Positions 1 through 8,449 of a stretch of 64,000 bases of DNA are shown here, piece by piece (positions within the stretch are counted from its first letter, which is position 1; every line of letters starts with the position of its first letter). The notes beneath the pieces are model-generated. The model did no database searches and was not told the origin of the DNA. It saw only the letters and a list, made by a program, of their open reading frames with translations. The position numbers and the translations under genes were made by a program. Source of the stretch: JAPPHA01 sp963662815. Its GTDB lineage: Bacteria; Pseudomonadota; Alphaproteobacteria; Rhodobacterales; Rhodobacteraceae. The stretch covers positions 372,001-436,000 of the forward strand of contig CAXXWA010000020.1 in assembly GCA_963662815.2 (NCBI GenBank), written 5' to 3'.

Positions 1-623
1 TGAACGGCCCCCTCCGAATCGGCATCGGCGGCCCTGTCGGCGCAGGCAAGACCACGCTGACGGCGGCGCTCTGCGAGACGTTTCGCGGCACGCACTCGGT
101 CGGCGTGATCACCAACGACATCTACACGAAGGAAGACGCGGAGGCGCTCATGCGCATGCAGGTCCTTCCGCATGATCGAATCATCGGGGTCGAGACGGGT
201 GGATGTCCGCACACCGCGATCCGCGAAGACGCATCCGTCAATCTGGCCGCGGTGGCGGAGATGATCGAAAGGCACCCCGGGGTCGACATCGTCCTGATCG
301 AATCCGGAGGCGACAATCTTTCCGCGACATTCAGCCCGGAACTCGCCGACCTGAGCATCTACGTCATCGATGTCGCCGCCGGCGAGGACATTCCGCGAAA
401 GGGCGGCCCGGCCATCACCCGATCGGACATCCTGGTTGTCAACAAGACCGACCTCGCGCCCCTGGTCGGCGCCCGGCTCGATGTCATGGAACAGGATGCG
501 CGGAGGATGCGCGGCGAGCGCCCAACGGTATTCGCCAGGCTGCGCGTCCGGCAGGGGATTGACGAAATCGCAAGGAACCTCTCCGAGATCGGCGGACTGG
601 ATTCCCTGACGCCTGCCTCGTGA
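1..623 (+). CDS. ureG: urease accessory GTPase UreG (5' end just outside window)
   Basis: UreG is the GTPase that, with UreD, UreF and UreE, delivers nickel to apo-urease in the cytoplasm. The frame is open from base 1; reading upstream, the A of the likely ATG would be the base immediately before the window, so only the first nucleotide appears to be missing. The P-loop GGPVGAGKTT is near residue 10, followed by TNDIYTKEDA, the nickel-binding VETGGCPHTAIREDAS segment (Cys and His of the CPH motif), ESGGDNLSATFSPEL and the G4 motif NKTDLAP. Length is about 207 residues, normal for the family. It is probably the last gene of a urease operon lying to the left. Family assignment is very secure. 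Confidence 0.97.
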   Translation, partial: NGPLRIGIGGPVGAGKTTLTAALCETFRGTHSVGVITNDIYTKEDAEALMRMQVLPHDRIIGVETGGCPHTAIREDASVNLAAVAEMIERHPGVDIVLIESGGDNLSATFSPELADLSIYVIDVAAGEDIPRKGGPAITRSDILVVNKTDLAPLVGARLDVMEQDARRMRGERPTVFARLRVRQGIDEIARNLSEIGGLDSLTPAS

Positions 624-850
624 TCCCGGCGGCCCTTCGCCTGTTGCGCCTCCCGAGGGGACACGTCCCCCGCCGCCCTTGACGCGCGGCGCCGATCCGG
701 CCCGAGGCGGGACTTCCGGTTCGCTCGCGGCAAAGTATTTCCGAGGAATCCCGGCACGTTCCGGACTGCGACCGTGCCGGTTCGGCAAGAGCTATTGACC
801 TGCCAACTGCCGGTACCTAGGTTGCCGCCGCCATACGTCGGAAGCCAGCC
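624..850. other. ureG-carA intergenic region
   Basis: A 227-bp GC-rich spacer between ureG and carA with no credible reading frame. It contains the candidate carA promoter near its right end. I see no clear hairpin with a T-run for ureG. Confidence 0.5.
795..823 (+). promoter_or_regulatory. candidate sigma-70 promoter for carA
   Basis: TTGACC and TAGGTT are separated by 17 bp, ending about 28 bp before the carA ATG. The spacing is ideal and the -35 is five of six to consensus. Prediction from sequence only. Confidence 0.45.
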
Positions 851-2032
851 ATGACCACACCGTCGAACCCGATCGACAGGAACGAGAAACCGACTGCCTG
901 CATGGTTCTAGCCGACGGAACGACCTTCTTCGGCCGGGGCTTCGGCGGCACGGGAACGATCGCGGCGGAACTCTGCTTCAATACGGCGATGACCGGGTAC
1001 CAGGAAATCATGACGGATCCGTCCTATGCGGAACAGGCGGTGACCTTCACCTTTCCCCACATCGGCAATACCGGAACGAACATCGAGGACAACGAGGCCG
1101 CGGATCCGGTCGCGAGGGCAATGATCGTTAAATGGGATCCGACGCTGCCGTCGAATTGGCGCGCCGAGGCAACGCTCGGCACATGGCTGCGCCGGCGCAA
1201 CTGCATCGGCATGGGAGGCGTCGATACCCGCCGTCTGACCCGTTCGATACGGCACCAGGGCGCCCCTCACGTGGCGATTTCGCACGATCCGTCCGGCGAG
1301 TTCGACATCATGGCGCTCCTTGAACGCGCCCGGTCGTTCCCCGGCCTCGAAGGCGTCGATCTGGCGCGGGACGTCACCTGCAAGCAGGCATACCGGTGGA
1401 GCGAAACGCGCTGGGCCTGGCCCGACGGCTACGGACAGCGGGACGCGAAGGCCGGCAAGCGGGTCGTCGCCATGGACTACGGCGCAAAGCGCAACATCCT
1501 TCGCTGCCTCGCTGCATCGGGATGCGACATAACCGTGCTTCCTGCCGAGTCGACCGCGGATGACGTTCTCGCGCATGACCCGAGCGGCCTGTTTCTTTCG
1601 AACGGCCCCGGTGACCCGGCGGCGACGGGGCACTATGCGGTGCCGATGATTCGGGAAATCCTGGACAGGTCGGAGATCCCGGTGTTCGGGGTCTGCCTCG
1701 GCCACCAGATGCTGGGGCTTGCCCTGGGCGCCCGCACAATCAAGATGAACCACGGACACCACGGCGCCAATCACCCCGTCAAGGACCTTGAAACCGGAAA
1801 GGTCGAGATAACCTCCATGAATCACGGGTTCGCGGTGGATTCCCAGACTCTTCCCGCCGACGTGGTGGAGACGCATATATCGTTGTTCGACGGGTCCAAT
1901 TGCGGCCTGAGGATGCGGAACCGGCCCGTGTTCTCGGTCCAGTATCATCCGGAGGCAAGTCCCGGTCCAACGGACAGCTACTACCTCTTCGAGCGGTTCG
2001 CGGCCGCCATGCAGGCGCCCGCCGGGCAGTGA
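851..2032 (+). CDS. carA: carbamoyl-phosphate synthase small subunit
   Basis: This is the glutaminase subunit that hydrolyses glutamine and passes ammonia to CarB for carbamoyl phosphate synthesis (arginine and pyrimidine pathways). The 393-residue protein has the N-terminal CPSase small-chain domain (about 1-200) and a class I glutamine amidotransferase domain (about 203-385). The nucleophile lies in GVCLGHQML (Cys282), with His366 and Glu368 in VQYHPEASPGP completing the triad. The FLSNGPGDP oxyanion-loop motif is also present. Length matches the family. A GGAAG ribosome binding site lies 6 nt before ATG. carB is not in the window, as is common in alphaproteobacteria. Confidence 0.97.
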   Translation: MTTPSNPIDRNEKPTACMVLADGTTFFGRGFGGTGTIAAELCFNTAMTGYQEIMTDPSYAEQAVTFTFPHIGNTGTNIEDNEAADPVARAMIVKWDPTLPSNWRAEATLGTWLRRRNCIGMGGVDTRRLTRSIRHQGAPHVAISHDPSGEFDIMALLERARSFPGLEGVDLARDVTCKQAYRWSETRWAWPDGYGQRDAKAGKRVVAMDYGAKRNILRCLAASGCDITVLPAESTADDVLAHDPSGLFLSNGPGDPAATGHYAVPMIREILDRSEIPVFGVCLGHQMLGLALGARTIKMNHGHHGANHPVKDLETGKVEITSMNHGFAVDSQTLPADVVETHISLFDGSNCGLRMRNRPVFSVQYHPEASPGPTDSYYLFERFAAAMQAPAGQ

Positions 2033-2141
2033 ATCGACCGGGGGCCGCGCAGGCGCCGACACGGAGGGTGCGGAAATCCGGCTGCCGCATGCGCCGCCCC
2101 CATCCCGCTCGACCTTCGCCGGGACCGGAAGGCAGGAGCGC

Positions 2142-3353
2142 ATGAAACGCATCACACCGCAGCCGACCGACATCTTCATCAGCGGCGGCGGAATTGCGGG
2201 GCTGACTGCGGCCGCTGTCCTCGGCGGCAACGGCCTCGATGTTGTCTGCGCCGATCCGGCGCAGGGCGGGACCGGCCGGGAGACTGAGGACACGCGGACT
2301 ACGGCATTCCTCCAGCCCGCGCGGCCAGTTCTGGAACGGGCCGGCATCTGGACGCGGATCTCCGAATTCGCTGCTCCGCTCCGAGCGCTCAGGGTTGCAG
2401 ACGCGGGCGGAGAAGACGGCCGGATACGCCATGCCGCAACTTTCGAGGCTGCCGAGATATCGGATGCTCCTTTTGGATGGAACATCCCCAACCGCCTGTT
2501 GGTGCGCGAACTCCTGGATCGCCTGTCGCAGCTGTCCAACGTGGACATAAGGCGGGGCGTGCATACGCGCGCTATAGTCCGGCGAAGCGGCGGAGTGATG
2601 GTCGGTCTTTCGGATGGCGCCACGATTTGCTGTCGTCTGCTCATCGGCGCGGACGGGCGGAACTCCCGCATCCGGGAACTGCTCGGAATCGGCGCAAGGC
2701 GATGGCGCTACGGCCAAAGCGCGCTCGCGCTCCGGGTTGTCCACGATCGGCCGCATGAAGGAACTTCCACCGAAATTCATCGCACCGGCGGGCCGTTCAC
2801 GCTCATTCCCTTGCCGGAAAGGGATAGCGGCTTCTCGTCTGCCGTCGTCTGGGTTGACGGAGCGGCCGAGACCGAACGCCGCAGCCGCCTGCCCCATGCG
2901 GCGTTCGACGGCGAACTGAATCGGCGGAGCTGCGGCGTGCTCGGTTCCATGTCCCGCGTCGGCAAACACGGTAGCTGGCCGATTTCCGGGCTGCTCGCAA
3001 ACCGGCTCACAGCTCACCGGTCCGTTCTCATCGCCGAAGCGGCCCATGTCGTGCCGCCAACAGGCGCGCAGGGGCTCAACATGTCGTTCGCCGACATTCA
3101 GCGGCTCCAGGAATTGCTCGACGTCAACGGAATAGATCCGGGATCGGACGACGTTCTGCGGCGTTACGCGCGATCCCGGCTGCCGGACATTCTGATGCGC
3201 ACCATGGCATGCGACATCCTGAATCGGGCATCCATCGCGGGCAATCAGGTCGCGCGCGATGCCCGGCTCGCCTGCCTGAAGTCGCTCCACTCCGGCGCGC
3301 CGCTGCGAAAGGCGCTGATGCGCGCCGGCCTCGGCCGGGCTCTGCAGAACTGA
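2142..3353 (+). CDS. UbiH/UbiF-family FAD-dependent hydroxylase
   Basis: A class A flavoprotein monooxygenase, most likely acting in ubiquinone ring hydroxylation. The 403-residue protein begins with a dinucleotide-binding GGGIAGLTAA near residue 13. It has the second FAD/NADPH motif (LIGADGRNSRI) near residue 167 and a C-terminal FAD-ribityl motif of the form AEAAHVVPPTGAQGLNMS near residue 295. The usual GD of that motif is AE here, a variant I associate with roseobacter UbiH paralogues. It starts 109 bp after carA on the same strand, so the two may be co-transcribed. Which ring position it hydroxylates cannot be told from sequence, so no gene symbol is given. Confidence 0.85.
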   Translation: MKRITPQPTDIFISGGGIAGLTAAAVLGGNGLDVVCADPAQGGTGRETEDTRTTAFLQPARPVLERAGIWTRISEFAAPLRALRVADAGGEDGRIRHAATFEAAEISDAPFGWNIPNRLLVRELLDRLSQLSNVDIRRGVHTRAIVRRSGGVMVGLSDGATICCRLLIGADGRNSRIRELLGIGARRWRYGQSALALRVVHDRPHEGTSTEIHRTGGPFTLIPLPERDSGFSSAVVWVDGAAETERRSRLPHAAFDGELNRRSCGVLGSMSRVGKHGSWPISGLLANRLTAHRSVLIAEAAHVVPPTGAQGLNMSFADIQRLQELLDVNGIDPGSDDVLRRYARSRLPDILMRTMACDILNRASIAGNQVARDARLACLKSLHSGAPLRKALMRAGLGRALQN

Positions 3354-3491
3354 GCCATCGTCTGCTTCGCGGCGCGGCTACCAGGCCGAAGACTCCGGCC
3401 CGGGCTCCTCGGTGCACCGTGCGCTGGAAAGCGCAGTCCCTTCTCTTGCCGCCAAATTCCACGCATTTCGCGTGTTTCGGGAAACTTCGTG

Positions 3492-3519
3492 TTGGCAAAC
3501 CCGCGAATGATGGTATCGG
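3492..3519 (+). promoter_or_regulatory. candidate promoter for ilvC
   Basis: TTGGCA and TATCGG are separated by 16 bp about 40 bp upstream of the ilvC start. A clear AAGGA ribosome binding site follows before the ATG at 3559. I see no leader peptide rich in branched-chain codons. Confidence 0.35.
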
Positions 3520-3558
3520 TCATGTTCCGAAGCGAAACGTTGAAAAGGAACAATTCAA

Positions 3559-4581
3559 ATGCGCGTATTCTATGATCGTGACTGCGACGTGAACCTCATC
3601 AAGGACAAGAAAGTCGCCATACTCGGATACGGGTCGCAAGGTCACGCGCATGCACTGAACCTGCGCGACTCAGGTGCGAAAAACATCTGCGTAGCGCTTC
3701 GGGAAGGTTCGGGGTCGGCGAGGAAAGCCGACGCGGAAGGGCTGGACGTCAAGGACATCGCGGAAGCTGCGGGATGGTGCGACGTGATGATGTTCGCGAT
3801 GCCGGACGAGCTGCAGGCAGAAACCTACAGGCGGCATGTTCACGACAATCTGAAGGACGGGGCCGCGATTGCCTTCGCGCACGGCCTGAACATTCATTTC
3901 GGGCTCATAGAACCCAAGTCCACCGTGGACGTCATCATGATGGCGCCAAAGGGGCCGGGGCACACGGTTCGCGGCGAATACGTCAAGGGCGGCGGCGTGC
4001 CCTGCCTCGTCGCGGTCTCCAACGACGCGTCCGGCAAGGCGCTCGAAACCGGCCTCTCGTACTGTTCGGCCATCGGCGGCGGACGCTCCGGGATCATCGA
4101 GACGACATTCCGGGAGGAGTGCGAAACAGACCTGTTCGGCGAACAGGCAGTGCTGTGCGGCGGCCTCGTTGAACTGATCCGCCTCGGTTTCGAAACGTTG
4201 GTCGAGGCCGGCTACGCGCCCGAAATGGCCTATTTCGAGTGCCTGCACGAGGTCAAGCTCATCGTCGACCTGATCTACGAGGGCGGCATCGCGAACATGA
4301 ACTACTCGGTTTCGAATACGGCGGAATACGGCGAGTATGTTTCCGGATCGCGCGTTCTTCCCTACGATGAAACGAAGATGCGCATGAAAGCCATCCTCAA
4401 GGACATCCAGTCAGGGAGCTTCGTGCGCGGATTCATGCTGGAGAACGCAGTCGGACAACCGTTCTTCAAGAGCACGCGGCGCACCAACGATGCGCATGAG
4501 ATCGAACGCGTAGGAGAGCGGCTGCGCGCGATGATGCCATGGATTGGCGAAGGCCGTCTCGTGGACCAGGACAAGAACTGA
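3559..4581 (+). CDS. ilvC: ketol-acid reductoisomerase (NADP+)
   Basis: This enzyme converts 2-acetolactate or 2-aceto-2-hydroxybutyrate into the dihydroxy acids in valine and isoleucine synthesis, using Mg2+ and NADPH. The 340 residues fit the short class I form. The Rossmann motif GYGSQGHAHALNL is near residue 23, and the APKGPGHTVRGEY loop near residue 131. The all-alpha C-terminal domain carries metal-binding acidic residues in the FGEQAVLCGG and FECLHEVKLIVDL segments. ATG is preceded by AAAAGGAACAATTCAA. It is a single-gene unit closed by a strong terminator. Confidence 0.98.
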   Translation: MRVFYDRDCDVNLIKDKKVAILGYGSQGHAHALNLRDSGAKNICVALREGSGSARKADAEGLDVKDIAEAAGWCDVMMFAMPDELQAETYRRHVHDNLKDGAAIAFAHGLNIHFGLIEPKSTVDVIMMAPKGPGHTVRGEYVKGGGVPCLVAVSNDASGKALETGLSYCSAIGGGRSGIIETTFREECETDLFGEQAVLCGGLVELIRLGFETLVEAGYAPEMAYFECLHEVKLIVDLIYEGGIANMNYSVSNTAEYGEYVSGSRVLPYDETKMRMKAILKDIQSGSFVRGFMLENAVGQPFFKSTRRTNDAHEIERVGERLRAMMPWIGEGRLVDQDKN

Positions 4582-4603
4582 CGGCTACCCGTTCAAATGT
4601 GCG

Positions 4604-4633
4604 AAAAGGGCCGCGCCTTGGCGTGGCCCTTTT
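4604..4633 (+). terminator. rho-independent terminator after ilvC
   Basis: A near-perfect hairpin with arms AAAAGGGCCGCGCC and GGCGTGGCCCTTTT (one G-T pair) around a 2-nt loop, 22 bp after the ilvC stop. The A-run and T-run flanking the stem make it potentially bidirectional, so it could also serve the convergent DUF1127 genes. Confidence 0.9.
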
Positions 4634-4732
4634 CTGTCGTGCAGGAGACCGCGGAGGAAAACGGACACCTGCATGCGGGACCGCGGAAACCGTCGGGAGG
4701 AGGACGAACTTCCCGCGAGCCCGACGTCCAGG

Positions 4733-4963
4733 TCAAGACTCGTCGACGATCCGTTCCGCGTATGCGAGGATTCCTGCGCGATCAACTCCGATTTGCGCCA
4801 GTTGCTCGTCGCTCAGTTCCATCATCGCTGCGGAAAGGCGCGCGACCGCCAGCCGGCGAAAGGCTGGCCTGATCCATGCCGACAGCCAGTCGGTCAGGCC
4901 CGCGGCGAACCGAATTGCTCCGAATACGCCGGCGCCACCCGGCATGGTGCTCGTACTGGACAT
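4733..4963 (-). CDS. DUF1127 family small protein
   Basis: A 76-residue protein whose C-terminal half carries the DUF1127 (YjiS-like) signature: an alpha-helical segment, then LSDEQLAQIGVDRAGI, an acidic LSD...L..IG-R-I motif. Some short DUF1127 proteins in alphaproteobacteria affect small-RNA turnover or phosphate and carbon metabolism, but no function can be assigned here. It starts 1 nt after the stop of the preceding gene on the same strand, so the two form a bicistronic unit. The window has two related copies in tandem. Confidence 0.75.
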   Translation of the reverse strand: MSSTSTMPGGAGVFGAIRFAAGLTDWLSAWIRPAFRRLAVARLSAAMMELSDEQLAQIGVDRAGILAYAERIVDES

Positions 4964-4964
4964 C

Positions 4965-5198
4965 TCAAACGGCCCTCTCGGCGGCTTCTCGCGCGATGCG
5001 TTCTATGTCCGCGCGCATGATTCCAAGATCTTCGAGTTCCCGATCGCTCAGCCTGCTCAGCGCATTGAATGTCTGCCTGAAGCTGCGCCGCCTGTTCGCG
5101 GCGAGGGTCAGGGCAGCAAGCCCGTGCGAGATGACCCGGCTCAACTGGTCAGCCAGGGGCTCCCGGCCGGCCCGTCCATTTACGTCGTCTGCAAACAT
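4965..5198 (-). CDS. DUF1127 family small protein
   Basis: A 77-residue protein with a strong C-terminal DUF1127 motif (LSDRELEDLGIMRADIERIA, residues about 48-67) preceded by an Arg-rich helix. ATG is preceded by AAGGAG with 7-nt spacing. It is the first gene of a two-gene unit with the next DUF1127 protein. No catalytic residues are expected for this family, and the function is unknown. Confidence 0.82.
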   Translation of the reverse strand: MFADDVNGRAGREPLADQLSRVISHGLAALTLAANRRRSFRQTFNALSRLSDRELEDLGIMRADIERIAREAAERAV

Positions 5199-5821
5199 GG
5201 TTCACTCCTTCGTTTGTCTGACGGTTTCTTCTTTTCGCGGCTCCATCGACCGCAATTCGAAGCTAGGTATCGGCCGCGATCGCAACAACGAACAATAACG
5301 CATACCCGCCATGCTCTGACGCCGTATCGGTGAAGCGATTCGCTTCGCAAGGCGCACGCAAGCCGCGTTGAGCCGACTGGTGACAGTTCCCGGCTCTCCC
5401 GCTCGCGCCAGAAATGCCGTGGATCGGCCAGAACCCGCGGAAACCGTTTTCTGGACGCGCAGCGCGCCTCGGGAATCCGGACGTATCCGCCCTCGCGTCT
5501 GCTGTCGCGTGCGCGAACTCGTTCACGCGCCGCAAGTTCGGGGAGACGAGATTTCAGTCCGAAAGCGACGGCGGAAACGGGTTTTGCAGGAGAGCGTGGA
5601 ATTCCGCCAGGCGGACGATCTAGAGGCTTACGGTGCCGGAGTCATTTTCGCCGGCGCCTCATATGCCTCCCGGGCGAGCGCGGAGACGGGCGGCCTGCAC
5701 GGAGCCGCCGTGTTTCCGACCGCTCGCTCTTCCTCCGGCGTCTGCAGGCGGCGAGACGCCGCGGCACGAGGGAAAAGTCGCGTTCGGATTCCGGAAGCGG
5801 ACGCCGATCGGCGGAGCCGGT
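5199..5821. other. gene-poor region between DUF1127 genes and glmM
   Basis: About 620 bp with no reading frame resembling a known protein on either strand. The right-hand part of the DUF1127 promoter should lie near 5200-5310. A short hairpin (GAAGCGATTCGCTTC) sits near 5333. Nothing else could be recognised. Confidence 0.5.
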
Positions 5822-7368
5822 TCATGCTGCCTCGGAAACCGCAGCAGTGACTCGCGAAACGACTTCCCTGAGCATGTCGGGATCCTCTCCCTCGCCCATG
5901 ATGCGGACCAGCGGCTCCGTACCGGACTTTCTGATCACGAGCCGTCCCCGATTCCCGAGCGTGTCCTGTCCGGCGCGAATCGCTGGAACGCCGATTTCAC
6001 GGCGGCGGCTTCAAGGGGGTCGCGACCCGCGCCGTAGCGCACGTTTTCAAGCAGTTGCGGGAGCGGATCGAACTGGCGGCACAGTTCGCTTGCGGGCCGA
6101 CCCGACTCCGTGACCGCACTCAGCACCTGCAACCCCGCGATCAAGCCGTCGCCAGTCGTCATGAAGTCGGTCATGACGATGTGACCTGACGATTTCACGG
6201 CGGCGGCTTCAAGGGGGTCGCGACCCGCGCCGTAGCGCACGTTTTCAAGCAGTTGCGGGAGCGGATCGAACTGGCGGCACAGTTCGCTTGCGGGCCGACC
6301 CGACTCCGTGACCGCACTCAGCACCTGCAACCCCGCGATCAAGCCGTCGCCAGTCGTCATGAAGTCGGTCATGACGATGTGACCTGACTGCTCCCCGCCG
6401 AAATTGCAGCCCTCGCGCCGCATCGTTTCCACGACGTAACGGTCTCCGACGTCGGCGCGGATGACCGAAAGTCCGATTCCGGCAAGGTGGTGTTCGAGCC
6501 CCTTGTTCGACATGATCGAGGTTACGATGGCATCCCTCGAGAGGCGTTCCGCGCGTTTCCAGGCACAGGCAATGAGCGCCATAATCTGGTCGCCGGAGGC
6601 GACATGTCCCTTTTCGTCCACGACGATGATGCGGTCGGCGTCGCCATCGAGGCAAATCGCAACATCGGCGCGGCGCTCTAGGACCGCATCGGCCGCAAGT
6701 CTCGGATATGTCGACCCGCATTTCTCGTTGATGTTGTAGCCATTGGGAGAGACTCCGAGTTCGACTACGTCGGCGCCGAGTTCCCAGAGGACTTCCGGCG
6801 CCGCACGATAGGCCGCGCCGTTGGCGCAGTCGACCACCACGCGCAAGCCGTCCAGCATCTTCTTGCCGTTGAACGTCGTCTTGGCAAATTCCATGTAACG
6901 GCCAAGCCCGTCGTCGATCCGGCGCGCCTGACCGATGTTCTCCGGCACGGCGAGTATGACACCGCCCGCCAGCCGCGCCTCGATTTCCGCCTCGGCGTCG
7001 TCGAGCAGCTTGAAACCGTCACGGCCGAAGAACTTGATGCCGTTGTCGCGAAAGGCGTTGTGCGAAGCTGAGATCATCACCCCGATTTCGGCGCGCATGG
7101 ATCGCGTGAGCATGCCGACAGCTGGCGTCGGGACCGGGCCAAGGAGGAACACGTCCATCCCCGTGGAGGTGAACCCTGCGGTCAGCGCATTTTCGAACAT
7201 GTATGACGAGTTGCGGGTGTCCTTGCCGATCACCACGCGGTTTGTCCCGGCGTCGCTGCGCAGGACGTTTCCGGCTGCCGCCCCAATTCGCAGGGCAAGC
7301 TCGGCCGTCATCGGGTGGGAATTGGCCTCGCCCCGCACACCGTCGGTCCCGAATAGACTGCGCGGCAT
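5822..7368 (-). CDS. glmM: phosphoglucosamine mutase, disrupted by a tandem duplication and a frameshift
   Basis: GlmM converts glucosamine-6-phosphate to glucosamine-1-phosphate for peptidoglycan and LPS precursors and is normally essential. ATG at 7368 (MPRSLFGTDGVRG) has AAGGAAGGA upstream. The active-site serine loop ISASHNAFRDNG and the metal loop CLDGDADRI are intact. A 66-residue block starting at the SGHIVMTDF sugar-binding loop is present twice in frame. A 1-nt deletion then lies around 5985-5997. Without it, translation would continue through RLVIRKSGTEPLVRIMGEG (the phosphate-binding domain) to the TGA at 5822. As written, the continuous frame ends near 5935. Either the strain is mutated here or this is an assembly or consensus error. 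Confidence 0.9.
5992..6388. repeat. perfect 198-bp tandem direct repeat inside glmM
   Basis: Bases from 5992 repeat exactly with a period of 198 through 6388 (two copies, 5992-6189 and 6190-6387, plus one extra matching base). 198 is a multiple of 3, so the duplication alone leaves the frame open. I compared the two copies directly and saw no mismatch. Confidence 0.95.
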
Positions 7369-7379
7369 CGTTCCTTCCT

Positions 7380-8390
7380 TCACAACATCGCGCGCCACAA
7401 CGCGACCGCCTGCCGGGATTCGGCGATATCATGAACCCGGATAATTTGCACGCCTTGCCGGAGCGCCTCGAGGGCAACGGCCATCGAACCGGGGAACCGC
7501 CGCCTGGGATCCGGTTCGCTTCCGAGCGCTCCCACGAACCTCTTGCGCGAAACGCCAACGAGCACCGGGCAGCCAAAGCAGTGAAACATGGACAGCCCGC
7601 GGATCAGTTCCAGATTCTGGTCCAGCGTCTTGCCGAAACCGATGCCGGGGTCGACGACTATCCTGTCCGATGGAATTCCCGCCCGAAGGCATGCGTTTAC
7701 GCGCGTTTCCAGGTAGTCGCAAATGTCCAGGAGCACGTCGTCGTAGACCGGATTGTCCTGCATCGTCCGCGGATCGCCACGCGAATGCATGAGACAGACA
7801 AAAGGCTTGCGATCGGCAGCAAGTCCGAGGCTGCCGTCGTCGAATTCTAGCGCCGAGACGTCGTTGACCATGTCCGCCCCGGCGTCGAGAGCAGCATTCG
7901 CGACCGCCGCCTTTCGGGTGTCGATGGAAATCGGACCCGAATGACCGCCGTCCCTCAATGCCCGGATCACAGGGACAGTTCGCCTGATTTCCTCGTCGGC
8001 GTCGACCTCTCCTGCCCCGGGCCGCGTCGATTCGCCTCCGATGTCGAGGATCGCGGCGCCGTTCTTCGCAAGCTCGCGGGCGCGTTCGCGCGCAGATGCC
8101 GGATCCGTGAAGTCGCCGCCGTCGGAAAAACTGTCCGGCGTCACGTTAAGGACGCCCATGAGCACGGGCGAGGCCGTGGACACGCCGCAGATCGGCTTCC
8201 GGCGCCGACAGAACGAATCGAGGACTTCCGGAGGCAGGTCATCCGCGGAGACGACGCGGGACGGTTCGCCGCAGGACAGGCGTTCGCACTCGGAAAACCA
8301 GGCCCAGCCGCCCGCCAGAAGCCTTGCCGCCGGCGGGCGGATCCTGTCGGTGCGAGCGATGGGCCGGTACCTGGCGCACGAATCGGGCAT
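7380..8390 (-). CDS. folP: dihydropteroate synthase
   Basis: FolP condenses 6-hydroxymethyl-dihydropterin diphosphate with p-aminobenzoate to 7,8-dihydropteroate; it is the sulfonamide target. The TIM-barrel core begins at MGVLNVTPDSFSDGG. The phosphate-binding loop DIGGESTRPGA, SIDTRKAAVA, NDVSALEFD, DPGIGFGKT and GVSRKRF follow. I chose the ATG at 8390 (336 residues) because GGAG lies 8 nt upstream; a longer open frame to 8600 has no family similarity. About 80 N-terminal residues precede the barrel, as in other rhodobacterial FolP. The stop is 11 nt before the glmM start, so folB-folP-glmM is probably an operon. Confidence 0.95.
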   Translation of the reverse strand: MPDSCARYRPIARTDRIRPPAARLLAGGWAWFSECERLSCGEPSRVVSADDLPPEVLDSFCRRRKPICGVSTASPVLMGVLNVTPDSFSDGGDFTDPASARERARELAKNGAAILDIGGESTRPGAGEVDADEEIRRTVPVIRALRDGGHSGPISIDTRKAAVANAALDAGADMVNDVSALEFDDGSLGLAADRKPFVCLMHSRGDPRTMQDNPVYDDVLLDICDYLETRVNACLRAGIPSDRIVVDPGIGFGKTLDQNLELIRGLSMFHCFGCPVLVGVSRKRFVGALGSEPDPRRRFPGSMAVALEALRQGVQIIRVHDIAESRQAVALWRAML

Positions 8391-8449
8391 CAAGTCATCT
8401 CCGCAGGACTCTGGCAGCCTGTCTCTCGCCGGTTCGTGCGGCACGCGAG

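Noticed and set aside
908..2671. Very long open frame (587 codons) antisense to carA and the UbiH-like gene
   Set aside because: It has no recognisable domain, its codon usage mirrors the GC-rich opposite strand, and it overlaps two certain genes.
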